A DNA stretch of 64,000 nt from Pantanalinema rosaneae (GCF_050753385.1 NZ_JBLZFZ010000015.1:62001-126000), one strand, 5' to 3'; counted from the stretch's first letter, positions 33,574 through 43,167 are shown. The notes: generated by a model not told the origin, from the sequence alone. Numbers and translations: made by a program.

Positions 33574-35253
33574 TCACGTAGCCCCCCGCCCCCGGAACAA
33601 CTTCTGCCGTACTCGATCGACAAACAAGGTCACTTCTGGCAGTTTCAATTGCGCTGCAATGATCGCAAATACCCCTAAACCCACTGCACTGGCGATCGCT
33701 AGTTGTGCCAGTTGAATCAATAACCCCTCTGTGCCCCACAGAAGTTGTGTCCCCCACAGGGCTCCCCAACAGGCGACTCCCGCGATCGCGCTACCCAACG
33801 TCAACCCTAAAACTGGAACTGCCCACTCCCGTAGTGGTAGCCCATGCAGGCGACGATTCAGAATCCACAACATTACTACCAGTGATACTAAATTCACACC
33901 TACCGTTGCCAATACCAGACCGGGCGCACCGAACGGTTTTACCAGCAGAAAATCAAGTAGAGCATTTAAGAAAATGTTGACCACACTGATTCGGAACGGG
34001 GTATCACCGTCGCCTAAGGCATAAAATACCCGCACCAGCACATCTCGCCCCAGGTAAACAAACATCCCTACGGCATACGCCACCAGTACCGCCGCCGTCA
34101 GATAGGAGTCCTCTAGTTTAAAGGCATACCGCTCATACACCACCCGCGATATGGGCAGCGCCAAGACAATCATCAGGGCACTCAGGGGCAGCATCGTGAC
34201 AGCCGTCATCAGCAGCCCCTGCCGAATACGTTGTTTTAATTCTGGCCAATGTTCTGGCGCTGCCAGCCGGGAAAACAGCGGCATCAACGGCACCAAAATC
34301 ATATTGGACAGAATTCCCAACGGGGTTTGAATCAATAATCCGGCATAGCCCATCGCAGAGACAGCAGCGGCAGCATTAGGGATAAAGGAGGCAAAGAATA
34401 AATCTGTCCAGACATTAATTTGCAACATGCCGGAGGAAAAGGTGGCAGGGCCCATGATGTTGAGCACCTCCCGCACTTCGGGTTTAGCGAAATCGAAGCG
34501 TAGTCGCAATTTGCCTAAGCCCGATCGCCATTGCACAGGTACCTGCACTAACCACTGCAATAAGGCTCCTGCCAGAGTTGTCCAGGCGAGTACAGCTCCC
34601 CCCAGAGCGGCATATTCGGGCAAAATCATGCGATCGCCCAGGTAAAAGGCTAATCCGCCCAACCCCAGTAACACGGTAATGCTGGAAAACAACGGACTAA
34701 TGGAGGGCAACCAATACTGATCGGCAGCATTCAAACTGCCAAAGCCAATGCCGATCAAGCCTGCCAGCACCGCCATTGGTGCCATAATTTTGAACTGCTG
34801 GATGGCAATATCCTTTGTCTGCTGCATCGTTTGCCAGGTTTCAGTAGATATACCCGTAGCCGCCGCTTGTTCAGGACTAATAAATAATCCTGGGGCAACC
34901 AAATGCATCAGGGGTTCAGCAAACAGAATTAAACCCACCATCACCACCAACAAAATGCCTACAACCAGTGTGGTAATGGTTTCCACGATCGCAGCCACTT
35001 CCTTGCGATCTCGCTTTGCCAGGACACTGACGATCGCACTATGGAAGGGCCCATTAATGCCACCCAGGAGAATCAGTAAAAAACCAGGGATGACATAGGC
35101 AAAGTTATACGCGCCAAAGGCGGGACCGACCCCAAAGGCTGCCGCGATCGCCTGCTGCCGGACTAAGCCAAACAGTTTACTAATTAACGTTGCGATCGCA
35201 ACAATCCCGGCAATCCCCGCTAAAGAGCGGGCTGTTTTGTTTGAATCAGCCAC
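33574..35253 (-). CDS. murJ: Lipid II flippase MurJ (MviN)
   Basis: 559 aa with about 14 hydrophobic helices. Flips lipid-linked peptidoglycan precursor across the inner membrane. The N-terminal SLAGIAGIVAIATLISKLFGLVRQQAIAAAFG block is the MurJ/MviN signature, and the conserved AYNFAYVIPGFLLILLGGING and DVLVRVFYALGDGDTPFRISVVN follow. The C-terminal tail ends in charged residues (VDRVRQKLFRGRG). It is convergent with the methyltransferase gene, with a 5-bp gap. No neighbouring cell-wall gene supports an operon. Confidence 0.93.
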   Translation of the reverse strand: MADSNKTARSLAGIAGIVAIATLISKLFGLVRQQAIAAAFGVGPAFGAYNFAYVIPGFLLILLGGINGPFHSAIVSVLAKRDRKEVAAIVETITTLVVGILLVVMVGLILFAEPLMHLVAPGLFISPEQAAATGISTETWQTMQQTKDIAIQQFKIMAPMAVLAGLIGIGFGSLNAADQYWLPSISPLFSSITVLLGLGGLAFYLGDRMILPEYAALGGAVLAWTTLAGALLQWLVQVPVQWRSGLGKLRLRFDFAKPEVREVLNIMGPATFSSGMLQINVWTDLFFASFIPNAAAAVSAMGYAGLLIQTPLGILSNMILVPLMPLFSRLAAPEHWPELKQRIRQGLLMTAVTMLPLSALMIVLALPISRVVYERYAFKLEDSYLTAAVLVAYAVGMFVYLGRDVLVRVFYALGDGDTPFRISVVNIFLNALLDFLLVKPFGAPGLVLATVGVNLVSLVVMLWILNRRLHGLPLREWAVPVLGLTLGSAIAGVACWGALWGTQLLWGTEGLLIQLAQLAIASAVGLGVFAIIAAQLKLPEVTLFVDRVRQKLFRGRGAT

Positions 35254-35402
35254 CTAATCACTCCATGACAACGAAGCTTCACTTAGTTTACGCATGAATT
35301 GGGGAAGATCCCGCCATTACTCACGGGCTTTTCCCCTACTAATCCGGGGTTGTACTGAGGAATTATAGAAGTGTAAGTATTTGCCGAATTGGGCGGGCCG
35401 TT

Positions 35403-35789
35403 ATGGACTATCTCTACTACATCGCCAATACCAGTCTGACCCTGCGAGTGATCGAGTTTCTGCTGGATAGCAAACTTCCGGTTCGCTTCATTACCGTAAT
35501 TCACCAAATCGATGGTTGGATTGTCAAAGTGAAAATGAACCAATATCTCGATCCCTACGATCATGGGAATTTTCGCGCCTTCATGAATGAATTAGGCATT
35601 CCCTACGAGCCAGGCATTCGGGTACAAATGGCGCTTTGGAGCCTGGAAACTGGACAATCCCCCGTAGATGTGATGCAGCGTTATCAGGTCGCCGTCGTCT
35701 CCCATGGCGGTCCCGATCGCGTTGAGGTGGAAGAATTTCGCAACCAGTTCGTGCAGGGCTTAGGCTATTGCCCTGAAACGCTGGCTTAA
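35403..35789 (+). CDS. Conserved cyanobacterial hypothetical protein (128 aa)
   Basis: Starts MDYLYYIANTSLTLRVIEFL and continues with FITVIHQIDGWIVKVKMNQY and PYEPGIRVQMALWSLETGQS. The even, soluble composition suggests a small folded domain, seen in many cyanobacteria but not assigned. It ends 7 bp before the convergent ccmO stop. There is no reason from sequence to link it to the carboxysome, and the position alone does not prove one. Confidence 0.7.
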   Translation: MDYLYYIANTSLTLRVIEFLLDSKLPVRFITVIHQIDGWIVKVKMNQYLDPYDHGNFRAFMNELGIPYEPGIRVQMALWSLETGQSPVDVMQRYQVAVVSHGGPDRVEVEEFRNQFVQGLGYCPETLA

Positions 35790-35796
35790 CGGCGAA

Positions 35797-36663
35797 TCAT
35801 GACTCTCCCTCTGGACGAGCCGCCATCGACCGATCGGAATCTGGCACTTCAATCTCGATCGCGTCCGCTAATTCTCGGGGTGGCTCAGTCGCCAGAGATT
35901 GCAAGGTAGCTGGCAATTCCAGCCGCTCAGGCTCAGCTTCAGAAATGGCTAATGGTTGGCGCTCCTGTTTCAGTTCAGGCAAAGCCACCAATTCTTTTTC
36001 GGTTTCCTTCACCGCAATAGGCAGGCGTAACGGTTGCAGTTCCTCAATCCAGCAACTCGCTAACGGCAGCGTTTGATCCAGATCTTCCAGAGGACGCGGC
36101 ACTAACATCACAGCATGCAGTTCGCCAATCCGCTCGGCTTCCACCATGCCAATATCTAACGCCATCGCCACATTTGCCACGGTACCTCGGACGATCGCCG
36201 TACATAGCCCCGCCCCGATCGTTTCGTAGGCCGCCAAGACCACATCTGCTGATTTCAGCATGGCATCAGCAGCCCCTACCATTGCCGGAAACCCGCGAGT
36301 TTCTAGCAACCCTACTGCCTGATTACTTAATTTACTGTGTCCCCGACCTGATGCCAGTTGTGCCAACCGATTGCCGATCGGTAACACCACTTCCAAATTA
36401 GGCATGGGTCGCGGTAGCACCAGTGTGGATAACTCTTGTCCAAATTGCTGTGCCCGTTCCGCCCCTTCCTGTACCGCCAGCCGAACATCGGCTACAGAAC
36501 CCCGCACGATCGCCGTACAGTGCCCACCCCCAATCTTTTCATAGCCTACCAGGGTGACTCCTGATGATTTCAGCATGTGGTCGGCAATGCCGACGATCGC
36601 CGGAAAGCTCTGAGCAGAAACTAAACCCAGGGCAGTATCTGTAAAGTCTTCTCGTCGGCTCAT
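35797..36663 (-). CDS. ccmO: Carboxysome shell protein CcmO (two BMC domains)
   Basis: 288 aa, last gene of the ccm operon. Two BMC domains in tandem: about 10-95 (LGLVSAQSFPAIVGIADHML, YEKIGGGHCTAIVRGSVADV) and about 115-205 (VGLLETRGFPAMVGAADAML, YETIGAGLCTAIVRGTVANV). Each would form half of a pseudohexamer trimer in the shell, thought to make facet edges or pores. The last 80 residues are an acidic, Glu/Pro/Leu-rich tail without a fold. It lies 112 bp below ccmN, so the operon continues. Confidence 0.9.
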   Translation of the reverse strand: MSRREDFTDTALGLVSAQSFPAIVGIADHMLKSSGVTLVGYEKIGGGHCTAIVRGSVADVRLAVQEGAERAQQFGQELSTLVLPRPMPNLEVVLPIGNRLAQLASGRGHSKLSNQAVGLLETRGFPAMVGAADAMLKSADVVLAAYETIGAGLCTAIVRGTVANVAMALDIGMVEAERIGELHAVMLVPRPLEDLDQTLPLASCWIEELQPLRLPIAVKETEKELVALPELKQERQPLAISEAEPERLELPATLQSLATEPPRELADAIEIEVPDSDRSMAARPEGES

Positions 36664-36775
36664 GCAAATTCATTAAAAACGCTGGCTTCGGTCGGTACTC
36701 CTATCCTAATCGCTATTCGCAATTCGCTGTTAGCCATTAGGAATATTCTCCGATCGCATCTAGCTGAAGGCTGAT

Positions 36776-37411
36776 CTAATCCTCCCAGGGATCGTCGGTG
36801 GTTGGACGATCTCTAGATGGTATAGAGGGATTCGGCGACTGACGATGCGGAAATAGTTTCACCAACATCTGGTTCACATAAACCTGACCGTAAACATTCA
36901 TCCCAGGGTTTTGGGTGGCTTGTGAGTCATTCAGGGGTTCGATCGCCCCCGGCGGTTCCGCAGCAGGAGGTGTTACCCCAGGAGTTGCGGGCTCTGGATA
37001 GGTGACGGTATCCGTGACCTGCAAGGGTTCTGCGGCTAATTCCCCTTCTGGACTCCGACTCGTATCCCCAATCAGTGAACCGGGTGGAACAATTTGCCCC
37101 CACGCAACGATACTATTCAACACCGTAGTTGCCGCCCCGATACAGGCATTTGCCCCGATCGTCACTTGACCAATCAGTAGAACTTCTGCCCCAATATTGG
37201 CACCTTCACCCACCTCTAACACACCGTTTTGGGCGTGCAGAATCGCACCAATACCAATACAGGCTCCAGTTTTGATAATAATCCGACTATTTGGATCAGC
37301 TTGCAGCAAAACTCCGGGAGCGATCGCTACCCCTGCCTGGATCGTCACTTCTCCATTGACATAGTAGTGAGACGTACTGATCGGTTGCAGTTGCAGTGTT
37401 GGCAAGGACAT
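36776..37411 (-). CDS. ccmN: Carboxysome assembly protein CcmN
   Basis: 211 aa from the ATG at 37411, which has AAGGGGGG just upstream; a longer frame to 37480 is not needed. Residues about 10-115 are left-handed beta-helix hexapeptide repeats (ITIG/VEVGEGANIGAEVLLIG types). After a Pro-rich linker (about 130-170), the encapsulation peptide VYGQVYVNQMLVKLFPH at about 173-190 would dock the core to CcmK shell proteins. Known role: links CcmM-Rubisco aggregate to the shell. The operon gap to ccmM is 58 bp. Confidence 0.92.
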   Translation of the reverse strand: MSLPTLQLQPISTSHYYVNGEVTIQAGVAIAPGVLLQADPNSRIIIKTGACIGIGAILHAQNGVLEVGEGANIGAEVLLIGQVTIGANACIGAATTVLNSIVAWGQIVPPGSLIGDTSRSPEGELAAEPLQVTDTVTYPEPATPGVTPPAAEPPGAIEPLNDSQATQNPGMNVYGQVYVNQMLVKLFPHRQSPNPSIPSRDRPTTDDPWED

Positions 37412-37469
37412 GGATAACCCCCCTTGGACGCAGAGGGCACGATCGCTCGCGCCCCAACTGTCCGAACAA

Positions 37470-39518
37470 TTAGCGACCAACTGCTTGCTTCTTCGGCTGC
37501 TGAATCATCAGTTCAGCCACCCGTCGCTTCGCTTTTGGATCAATTCCAATCAACCGCACATACTCGCCAGGATGCTCATTTACAAACGCCTCTAAGGCAT
37601 TGAGAACATCCGTCTCGCGGGTCGATTGAATCGTAGCACCACTTTGCCAGGAACTGGTCTTATAGCGGCGTTCATCGGCAAACTCTGTTCCAATCCGGTT
37701 GCCTTGAGCTAAAAGCTGACGCACTTGCTCAACCACTGCCCGATCTAACCGACCGGCGGAACTGGCGCTACCGTTAGTTGCAGAATTGCTATAGTTAGGA
37801 GCCGCATAACTCGGGGTAGAACTCGCTGGAGCTTTCGCCGCACTGGCAGCATTCTTACTCCCAGGACGTTGAATCACGGTTTCAGCCACCCGCCGCTTGG
37901 CTTTCGCATCAATGCCAACGACTCGCACATAGGCATTAGGATGTTCACTCAGGAACGTTTCTAGTGCCGCGATCGCATCCGCCTCCCGGCGAGCTTGGAT
38001 GGCTGGAGCACTCGTCCAGGAGCTGGTTCGGAACCGCCGTTCATCGGCATACTCCACCCCCAATTGACACCCTTGAGCAATCAACTGGCTCACCTGCTGC
38101 ACGACATCGTGACTCAGACGACTACTCGAACTGAAGCCACCTGATCCAGAGGTTGATGGGGTCGAGGAGGCAAACGATCGATTACCACCACCCTGCACAA
38201 CTTGCTTGCCATTGGGACGCTGAATAATAATTTCAGACAGCCGCCGCTTGGCTTTGGTATCAATTCCAATCAACCGCACATACTCACCAGCATGGTTTGC
38301 CATACAGTCTTCCAGTGCCGAAACGACCTCCGTCTCACGGGTCGCTTGGATGGGAGCACAGCTACTCCAGGAACTCGTCTGGAAATGACGCTCATCGGCA
38401 TGCTCAGTGCCAATCCGAGCCCCTTGAGCCAGTAAATTCCGGATCTGGGCAATCACATTCCCACTCAGATGACTGGACTGCACCTGTCCATTGGAATGAT
38501 TAACGGATGCGGCACTATAGGTCGATCCAGAGGATGCCGCACTCCCCGAAAACTGGGGCGATTTCTGGCCAGGACGTTGAATAATCCGTTCTAACACCCG
38601 CTTTTTCGCCTTCGGGTCTATGCCAATTAGGCGAACATAATGTCCAGAATGCTCACTTAGGCAGGCATCTAGTGCTGACAACACATCTGATTCGCGGCTC
38701 CCTTGAATAGGCGCACAACTCTTCCAGGAACTCGTCTGGAAGCGACGTTCATCCGCATGTTCCGTTCCGATCCGATAGCCCTGTGCCAGCAATTGCCGCA
38801 CCTGGCTGACTACATCTGCGTCCATACTCCCTCCCTGTTCGGCATGACTGTGGGAACTGCCATTCCCACTAGGGTCTGCCGGTATTGACTGATCAAGCTC
38901 ATTCCGAATTGGGGCAATACAGGCAACATTATCCGCACAGCGATAGCCCGATCGCAGTGCTTCATTAACTTGCACAACGTGACTGGTAAACTTCACGTCA
39001 GCTTCCTGTGCCGCCGGTAAGCGATCCGCCTGTTGCTGAGTCGTAATGATCGAGCCAGACGGTATGTACCTCCCAGGCGGTATTTCCACATTTTCAATCA
39101 GGCAATGCATCATGACGATGCAGCCATCTCCCACCCTGGCATTAAAGACCGTGGAACGAAATCCAATAAAACAGTTATCACCCACATAGGCTGGCCCATG
39201 AATCAATGCCATGTGAGCGATCGAACTGTTGCTCCCAATCCAAACCGAATAGGCTTCCCCGTCGTTACCGGCTACCCGACCCTTTTCCAAGCCATGAATC
39301 ACCACCCCATCCTGAACATTCGTGCTTTCGCCAATGTAGAAAGGATGACCTTCATCGGCCCGAATGGAAGTGCCCGGAGCAATCAGCACATTCGCACCGA
39401 TCCGGACATCTCCAATCAGGTTGGAGAAGGAGTGAACATAAGCTGTTTCATGGATCTGGGGTTCAGCCAGGCCTTTCGACCAGGGAGTAGGGGGAGCCGC
39501 ATAACTACGGACTACCAT
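37470..39518 (-). CDS. ccmM: Carboxysome scaffold CcmM, gamma-CA domain plus four RbcS-like repeats
   Basis: 682 aa. The N-terminal gamma-carbonic anhydrase domain (about 1-205) keeps the zinc ligands H75, H102 and H107. Four Rubisco-small-subunit-like domains follow (about 235-315, 355-435, 475-555, 600-680), each with IGTE/VE-ADER...TSSW and YVRLIGID-KAKRR. The first two carry two Cys each (SSWKSCAP/ALDACL, SSWSSCAP/LEDCM), the last two lack that pair. Binds and clusters Rubisco in the beta-carboxysome. It lies 92 bp below ccmL. A second start at 38825 gives the short form. Confidence 0.95.
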   Translation of the reverse strand: MVVRSYAAPPTPWSKGLAEPQIHETAYVHSFSNLIGDVRIGANVLIAPGTSIRADEGHPFYIGESTNVQDGVVIHGLEKGRVAGNDGEAYSVWIGSNSSIAHMALIHGPAYVGDNCFIGFRSTVFNARVGDGCIVMMHCLIENVEIPPGRYIPSGSIITTQQQADRLPAAQEADVKFTSHVVQVNEALRSGYRCADNVACIAPIRNELDQSIPADPSGNGSSHSHAEQGGSMDADVVSQVRQLLAQGYRIGTEHADERRFQTSSWKSCAPIQGSRESDVLSALDACLSEHSGHYVRLIGIDPKAKKRVLERIIQRPGQKSPQFSGSAASSGSTYSAASVNHSNGQVQSSHLSGNVIAQIRNLLAQGARIGTEHADERHFQTSSWSSCAPIQATRETEVVSALEDCMANHAGEYVRLIGIDTKAKRRLSEIIIQRPNGKQVVQGGGNRSFASSTPSTSGSGGFSSSSRLSHDVVQQVSQLIAQGCQLGVEYADERRFRTSSWTSAPAIQARREADAIAALETFLSEHPNAYVRVVGIDAKAKRRVAETVIQRPGSKNAASAAKAPASSTPSYAAPNYSNSATNGSASSAGRLDRAVVEQVRQLLAQGNRIGTEFADERRYKTSSWQSGATIQSTRETDVLNALEAFVNEHPGEYVRLIGIDPKAKRRVAELMIQQPKKQAVGR
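38823..38836 (-). promoter_or_regulatory. Internal ribosome site and start for the short CcmM isoform
   Basis: In minus-strand reading, AGGGAGGGAGT directly precedes an in-frame ATG at 38825, just before the first RbcS-like repeat. This would give a 451-aa protein with all four repeats and no carbonic anhydrase domain. In Synechococcus elongatus PCC 7942 the short CcmM35 arises the same way and is essential for carboxysome assembly. Confidence 0.75.
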
Positions 39519-39610
39519 AAATTAATTCTCCAAACTGAAAACGCAATGCAGCACTTTGCCGTCGTAGGTACAGGACATGAATTGAGCGATCGTTAAGCCG
39601 TTGATTCACT

Positions 39611-39910
39611 TCAGTATTGATCACGCTTGCTATAGAGCAGGCGATTTTCAATCCCAACTGTGTCGATGATGGCAATCACGGCGGCATCCACTGGACGTTG
39701 TTCACTCCCCGGAACCTGACGCGCCGCACTGCCCCGACTCACCAGAACCCACTCTCCAATTCCTGCACCGACATTATCGGCAGCTACCTCATACCCGGCT
39801 AAGGGTTGCCCATCCTCGTCGATGAACTGCAAGACCAAAAACTTGCTGCCTCGGAGGCTCGGCTCTTTTTGGGTACTGGTAACCGTGCCACGGACTCTGG
39901 CAATTTGCAT
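39611..39910 (-). CDS. ccmL: Carboxysome vertex protein CcmL
   Basis: 99 aa of the EutN/CcmL pentamer family, which caps the icosahedral vertices of the shell. It starts MQIARVRGTVTSTQKEPSLR, with the KFLVLQFIDEDGQPLAGYEVAADNVGAGIGEWVLV core and ends in AIIDTVGIENRLLYSKRD. Length is normal. It lies 6 bp below ccmK1 and 92 bp above ccmM. Confidence 0.95.
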   Translation of the reverse strand: MQIARVRGTVTSTQKEPSLRGSKFLVLQFIDEDGQPLAGYEVAADNVGAGIGEWVLVSRGSAARQVPGSEQRPVDAAVIAIIDTVGIENRLLYSKRDQY

Positions 39911-39916
39911 CAGGCG

Positions 39917-40258
39917 TTACGAGCGGTTAAGAGGACGAATACCACTGACGCTTTCCCGGAATGGCTCTACTGCCTCGGTGTAGCGAATCGGCAGAACATA
40001 CTCCAGGTTTTCGTGAGGACGAGCAATGATGTGGGTGGACAGCACTTGACCGCCATTCACCCGCTTGACGCTCTCAATCCCAGCCGCAACAGACGCTTGA
40101 ACTTCAGATACATCACCCCGGACGATCACCGTCACGCGACCGCTACCAATCTTCTCGTAGCCCACCAGGGTAACGCGAGCGGCTTTCACCATTGCATCTG
40201 CTGCTTCCACTACAGCCGGGAAGCCCAGAGTTTCAACCATTCCAACTGCAATTGCCAT
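39917..40258 (-). CDS. ccmK1: Carboxysome shell hexamer protein CcmK1
   Basis: 113 aa, single BMC domain: MAIAVGMVETLGFPAVVEAADAMVKAARVTLVGYEKIGSG, then VTVIVRGDVSEVQASVAAGIE. It keeps the KIGSGR pore loop for CcmK-type hexamers. It differs from the upstream copy mainly by a longer C-terminus (VEPFRESVSGIRPLNRS), which matches the longer CcmK1 of Synechocystis. A GGAAGGGAGT ribosome site precedes the ATG. The K1/K2 names rest on length and gene order. Confidence 0.93.
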   Translation of the reverse strand: MAIAVGMVETLGFPAVVEAADAMVKAARVTLVGYEKIGSGRVTVIVRGDVSEVQASVAAGIESVKRVNGGQVLSTHIIARPHENLEYVLPIRYTEAVEPFRESVSGIRPLNRS

Positions 40259-40376
40259 ATCTAAATACTCCCTTCCAAAATCAAACGTTGAGTCAACTTG
40301 TCAAACTTGAATAACCGCGCCAAAACTTCTGTCTAAAACTGTGGCTTAACTATTGTGAATCAACAGATCAGCCCGC

Positions 40377-40685
40377 TTAAGACCGGAATTGTTCAACTGC
40401 CTCGGTGTAGCGAATCGGCAAGACGTACTCCAGGTTTTCGTGAGGACGAGCAATGATGTGAGTGGAAAGCACCTCACCACCATTCACCCGCTTGGCAGAT
40501 TCAATTCCTGCCGCCACTGAAGCCTGAACTTCAGATACGTCTCCCCGCACAATCACAGTGACACGACCGCTGCCAATCTTTTCGTAACCTACAAGAGTGA
40601 CCCGAGCCGCCTTCACCATTGCATCGGCAGCTTCCACCACAGCGGGGAAACCTCTTGTCTCGATCATTCCGACTGCAATTGGCAT
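40377..40685 (-). CDS. ccmK2: Carboxysome shell hexamer protein CcmK2
   Basis: 102 aa, single BMC domain almost identical to the next gene through residue 90 (MPIAVGMIETRGFPAVVEAA...). It ends early after EAVEQFRS, as does CcmK2 of Synechocystis. It is the first gene of the ccm operon, with AGGAG 8 bp before the ATG. The main facet protein of the shell, with KIGSGR at the central pore. The 118-bp gap to ccmK1 may hold an internal promoter or processing site. Confidence 0.93.
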   Translation of the reverse strand: MPIAVGMIETRGFPAVVEAADAMVKAARVTLVGYEKIGSGRVTVIVRGDVSEVQASVAAGIESAKRVNGGEVLSTHIIARPHENLEYVLPIRYTEAVEQFRS

Positions 40686-41331
40686 TGACTAATCTCCTAC
40701 ATAAGTGAAACTAATGAAAAAGACAAGGAATGAAAATTTAGACGGAGATGCCGAGTTTTCAAGCCTTATCAGGGTTTCTGCTGTACTGTTCTAAGAATAC
40801 GGTTGTCGTCAGTACCAGCGCAATATAAAGACCAATGATAGTTACAAATTTCAGGTATTAAAGAAGCTTATTCAAAGGCGACTGTCATTCGTTCAGGACG
40901 AAATTGCTAGCCTGACTGGGTTTGGATGGAACCCTCGATCGAGCTAATATCTGCCTAAACATTGTTCTGACTAACTAAAACCCCTGAGCTATCAATGGTT
41001 TCAGATCAGCCCAAACTTGATGGATGATTGCTCACGATTCGAGTTCTCACCTCGTTCATCATAAACCTTTTTGGTAACCAACTTAATCAGATTCTTACTT
41101 AAATATAAATTACACTTATATATAAAAGTTCGTGTTTCTCCATGATTGTTTTTCTGGTTGAAACGTTTTATGGTTGAGGCATTACGGAATTGTCTGAAAT
41201 TGGTATTAAGGTTTGTTAAATAATTTTTAACTGGAAGCAATTCTTACTTTTCGTCCCTTAGCTAGATGGCTCTAGAGACGGTTTCATTGATATTCAGGAT
41301 TCATCTGTTTGAGCGTTAACAATTAGTTTCA
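40686..41331. promoter_or_regulatory. Divergent control region between ccmK2 and ndhF4
   Basis: 646 bp, AT-rich, no supported gene. It holds the promoters of the ccm operon and the CO2-uptake operon. A TTA-N8-TAA motif, the LysR-type core used by CmpR/CcmR-like regulators, occurs at 41095-41108, amid an AT-rich stretch (41095-41130). A minus-strand open frame at 41001-41240 is not supported. The transcription start sites are not visible from sequence. Confidence 0.45.
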
Positions 41332-43167
41332 ATGCAACAGTTTTTTCTGCAAACCAGTTGGTGGATTCCTTGTTATGGCTTGCTTGGTGCTGTCATAACC
41401 TTACCGTGGGCGATTGGGCTTGTCCGCCGAACCGGTTCCCGTCCCGCCGCGTACCTTAACCTGTTAATGACCGTTCTGGCATTAGTGCATGGCGCGATCG
41501 CGTTTCAAAGCAGTTTGGGGCAGAACGGTCAAGTCGTGGTCAGCCATTGGTTGCAAGCCGCCGACCTCGATATCACCTTTACGCTGGATTACTCCTCCGT
41601 TAGTTTAGGAGCGGCAGAACTCGTTACCGGACTGAGCCTATTCGCCCAGTTTTTTGCCCTGGGATATATGGAAAAGGATTGGGCACTGGCTCGGTTCTTT
41701 GGCTTGATGGGCTTTTTTGAAGGAGCCATGACGGGTCTGGCATTAAGTGATTCACTGTTCCTGACCTATGCCCTCCTGGAAATGTTAACGCTGTCTACCT
41801 ACTTGCTTGTCGGGTTCTGGTATGCCCAGCCCCTGGTGGTCACGGCTGCCCGCGATGCCTTTTTAACCAAACGAGTTGGCGATGTCCTCCTGTTAATGGG
41901 AGTTGTGGCATTAGCGACCTTCTCTGGCACGTTTAGCTTTACAGAACTGGCAGATTGGGTAGAAACGGCTGACCTTTCTCCTACGACCGCCAATCTATTG
42001 GGGTTAGCTCTGATTGCGGGGCCTGTTGGGAAGTGTGCCCAATTCCCCCTACATGCGTGGTTGGATGAAGCGATGGAAGGTCCCAATCCGGCTTCAATTT
42101 TGCGGAACTCGGTGGTGGTGGGATGTGGAGCGTATGTGCTGATCAAACTTCAGCCCGTACTAATTTTATCTCCGGTTGCCTCTATGACCCTGGTGGGATT
42201 AGGTACCCTCACCGCGATCGGGGGTTCACTGGTGGCGATCGCCCAAATTGATATCAAGCGATCGTTGTCCTATTCAACCAGTGTGTATCTAGGGCTGGTC
42301 TTTATTGCGATCGGGATGCAATGGACTGGGTTTGCTCTATTGCTACTCCTAACCCACGGCATTGCCAAAGCGCTCCTATTTATGAGTACCGGGTCGATCA
42401 TTATCACGACTAGCAGCCAGGATGTGACGGAAATGGGGGGGCTATGGTCTCGAATGCCAGCAACCACAACCGCCTTTATCGTCGGTGCCGCTGGTTTGAT
42501 TGGTCTATTCCCGCTCGGTGGCTTCTGGGCAATGCGGCAAGGCATCAACGCCTTCTGGTATGGCGACCCCTGGTTAGTCGGAGTTCTGCTGGTTGTTAAT
42601 GCGTTAACGGCGCATAATCTGGTGCGGATCTTCCGGTTAGTGTTTTTAGGCGAACCGAAGCCCAAAACTCGCCGGACACCAGAAGTCCCCTGGACAATGG
42701 CAGTCCCGATGGTGACGCTGACTGTATTTACGCTGCTAGTACCAGTGATTCTGCAATACCTATCGCTGCTCCCAGACTGGATGTATATGAACTGGGAAGG
42801 GTCGGGACTCTTAGTTTTGTCTGGGGTATTGGGCTGTATTTCTGGGGCAGTGATTCACTTAAACCGCGCCTGGAGCCGACCGGTGCAAACGCCATTACGG
42901 TTCATTCAAGACCTGTTAGCCTACGACTTCTATATTGACCATCTGTACCGAGTCACGGTTGTCTGGGCAGTCAACTCGATCTCTCGGTTGAGTTATTGGT
43001 TCGATCGCTATGTGGTCGATGGTGCTGTGAATTTCGTCGGGCTAGCCTCCATCTTTAGTGGAGAAAGCCTGAAGTATAGTATCTCCGGGCAATCTCAGTT
43101 CTATTTGCTCACAATTTTGCTGGGCATTAGTGTCCTGGGCATTGTACTGACCTACTCTCTGTGGTAG
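41332..43167 (+). CDS. ndhF4: NDH-1 CO2-uptake complex subunit NdhF (F4-type)
   Basis: 611 aa, Nqo12/antiporter-like proton-pumping subunit with about 15 hydrophobic helices. Blocks such as KRVGDVLLLMGVVALATFSG, GKCAQFPLHAWLDEAMEGPNPASILRNS and LTHGIAKALLFMSTGSII are the conserved proton-channel regions. The length is shorter than respiratory NdhF1, as in the F3/F4 group. It begins a unit with ndhD and cup. F4 rather than F3 is chosen from the cup length and the neighbouring ccm operon, as in Anabaena; the paralogue call is only moderately sure. Confidence 0.85.
   Translation: MQQFFLQTSWWIPCYGLLGAVITLPWAIGLVRRTGSRPAAYLNLLMTVLALVHGAIAFQSSLGQNGQVVVSHWLQAADLDITFTLDYSSVSLGAAELVTGLSLFAQFFALGYMEKDWALARFFGLMGFFEGAMTGLALSDSLFLTYALLEMLTLSTYLLVGFWYAQPLVVTAARDAFLTKRVGDVLLLMGVVALATFSGTFSFTELADWVETADLSPTTANLLGLALIAGPVGKCAQFPLHAWLDEAMEGPNPASILRNSVVVGCGAYVLIKLQPVLILSPVASMTLVGLGTLTAIGGSLVAIAQIDIKRSLSYSTSVYLGLVFIAIGMQWTGFALLLLLTHGIAKALLFMSTGSIIITTSSQDVTEMGGLWSRMPATTTAFIVGAAGLIGLFPLGGFWAMRQGINAFWYGDPWLVGVLLVVNALTAHNLVRIFRLVFLGEPKPKTRRTPEVPWTMAVPMVTLTVFTLLVPVILQYLSLLPDWMYMNWEGSGLLVLSGVLGCISGAVIHLNRAWSRPVQTPLRFIQDLLAYDFYIDHLYRVTVVWAVNSISRLSYWFDRYVVDGAVNFVGLASIFSGESLKYSISGQSQFYLLTILLGISVLGIVLTYSLW

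Noticed and set aside
37412..37480. Longer start for ccmN
   Set aside because: The ATG at 37411 has a strong ribosome site and gives the family N-terminus; the extension overlaps the end of ccmM.
41001..41240. Minus-strand open frame (79 codons) in the ccm/ndh control region
   Set aside because: Very AT-rich, Asn/Lys-heavy residue make-up, no ribosome site, and it lies in a region that must hold two promoters.
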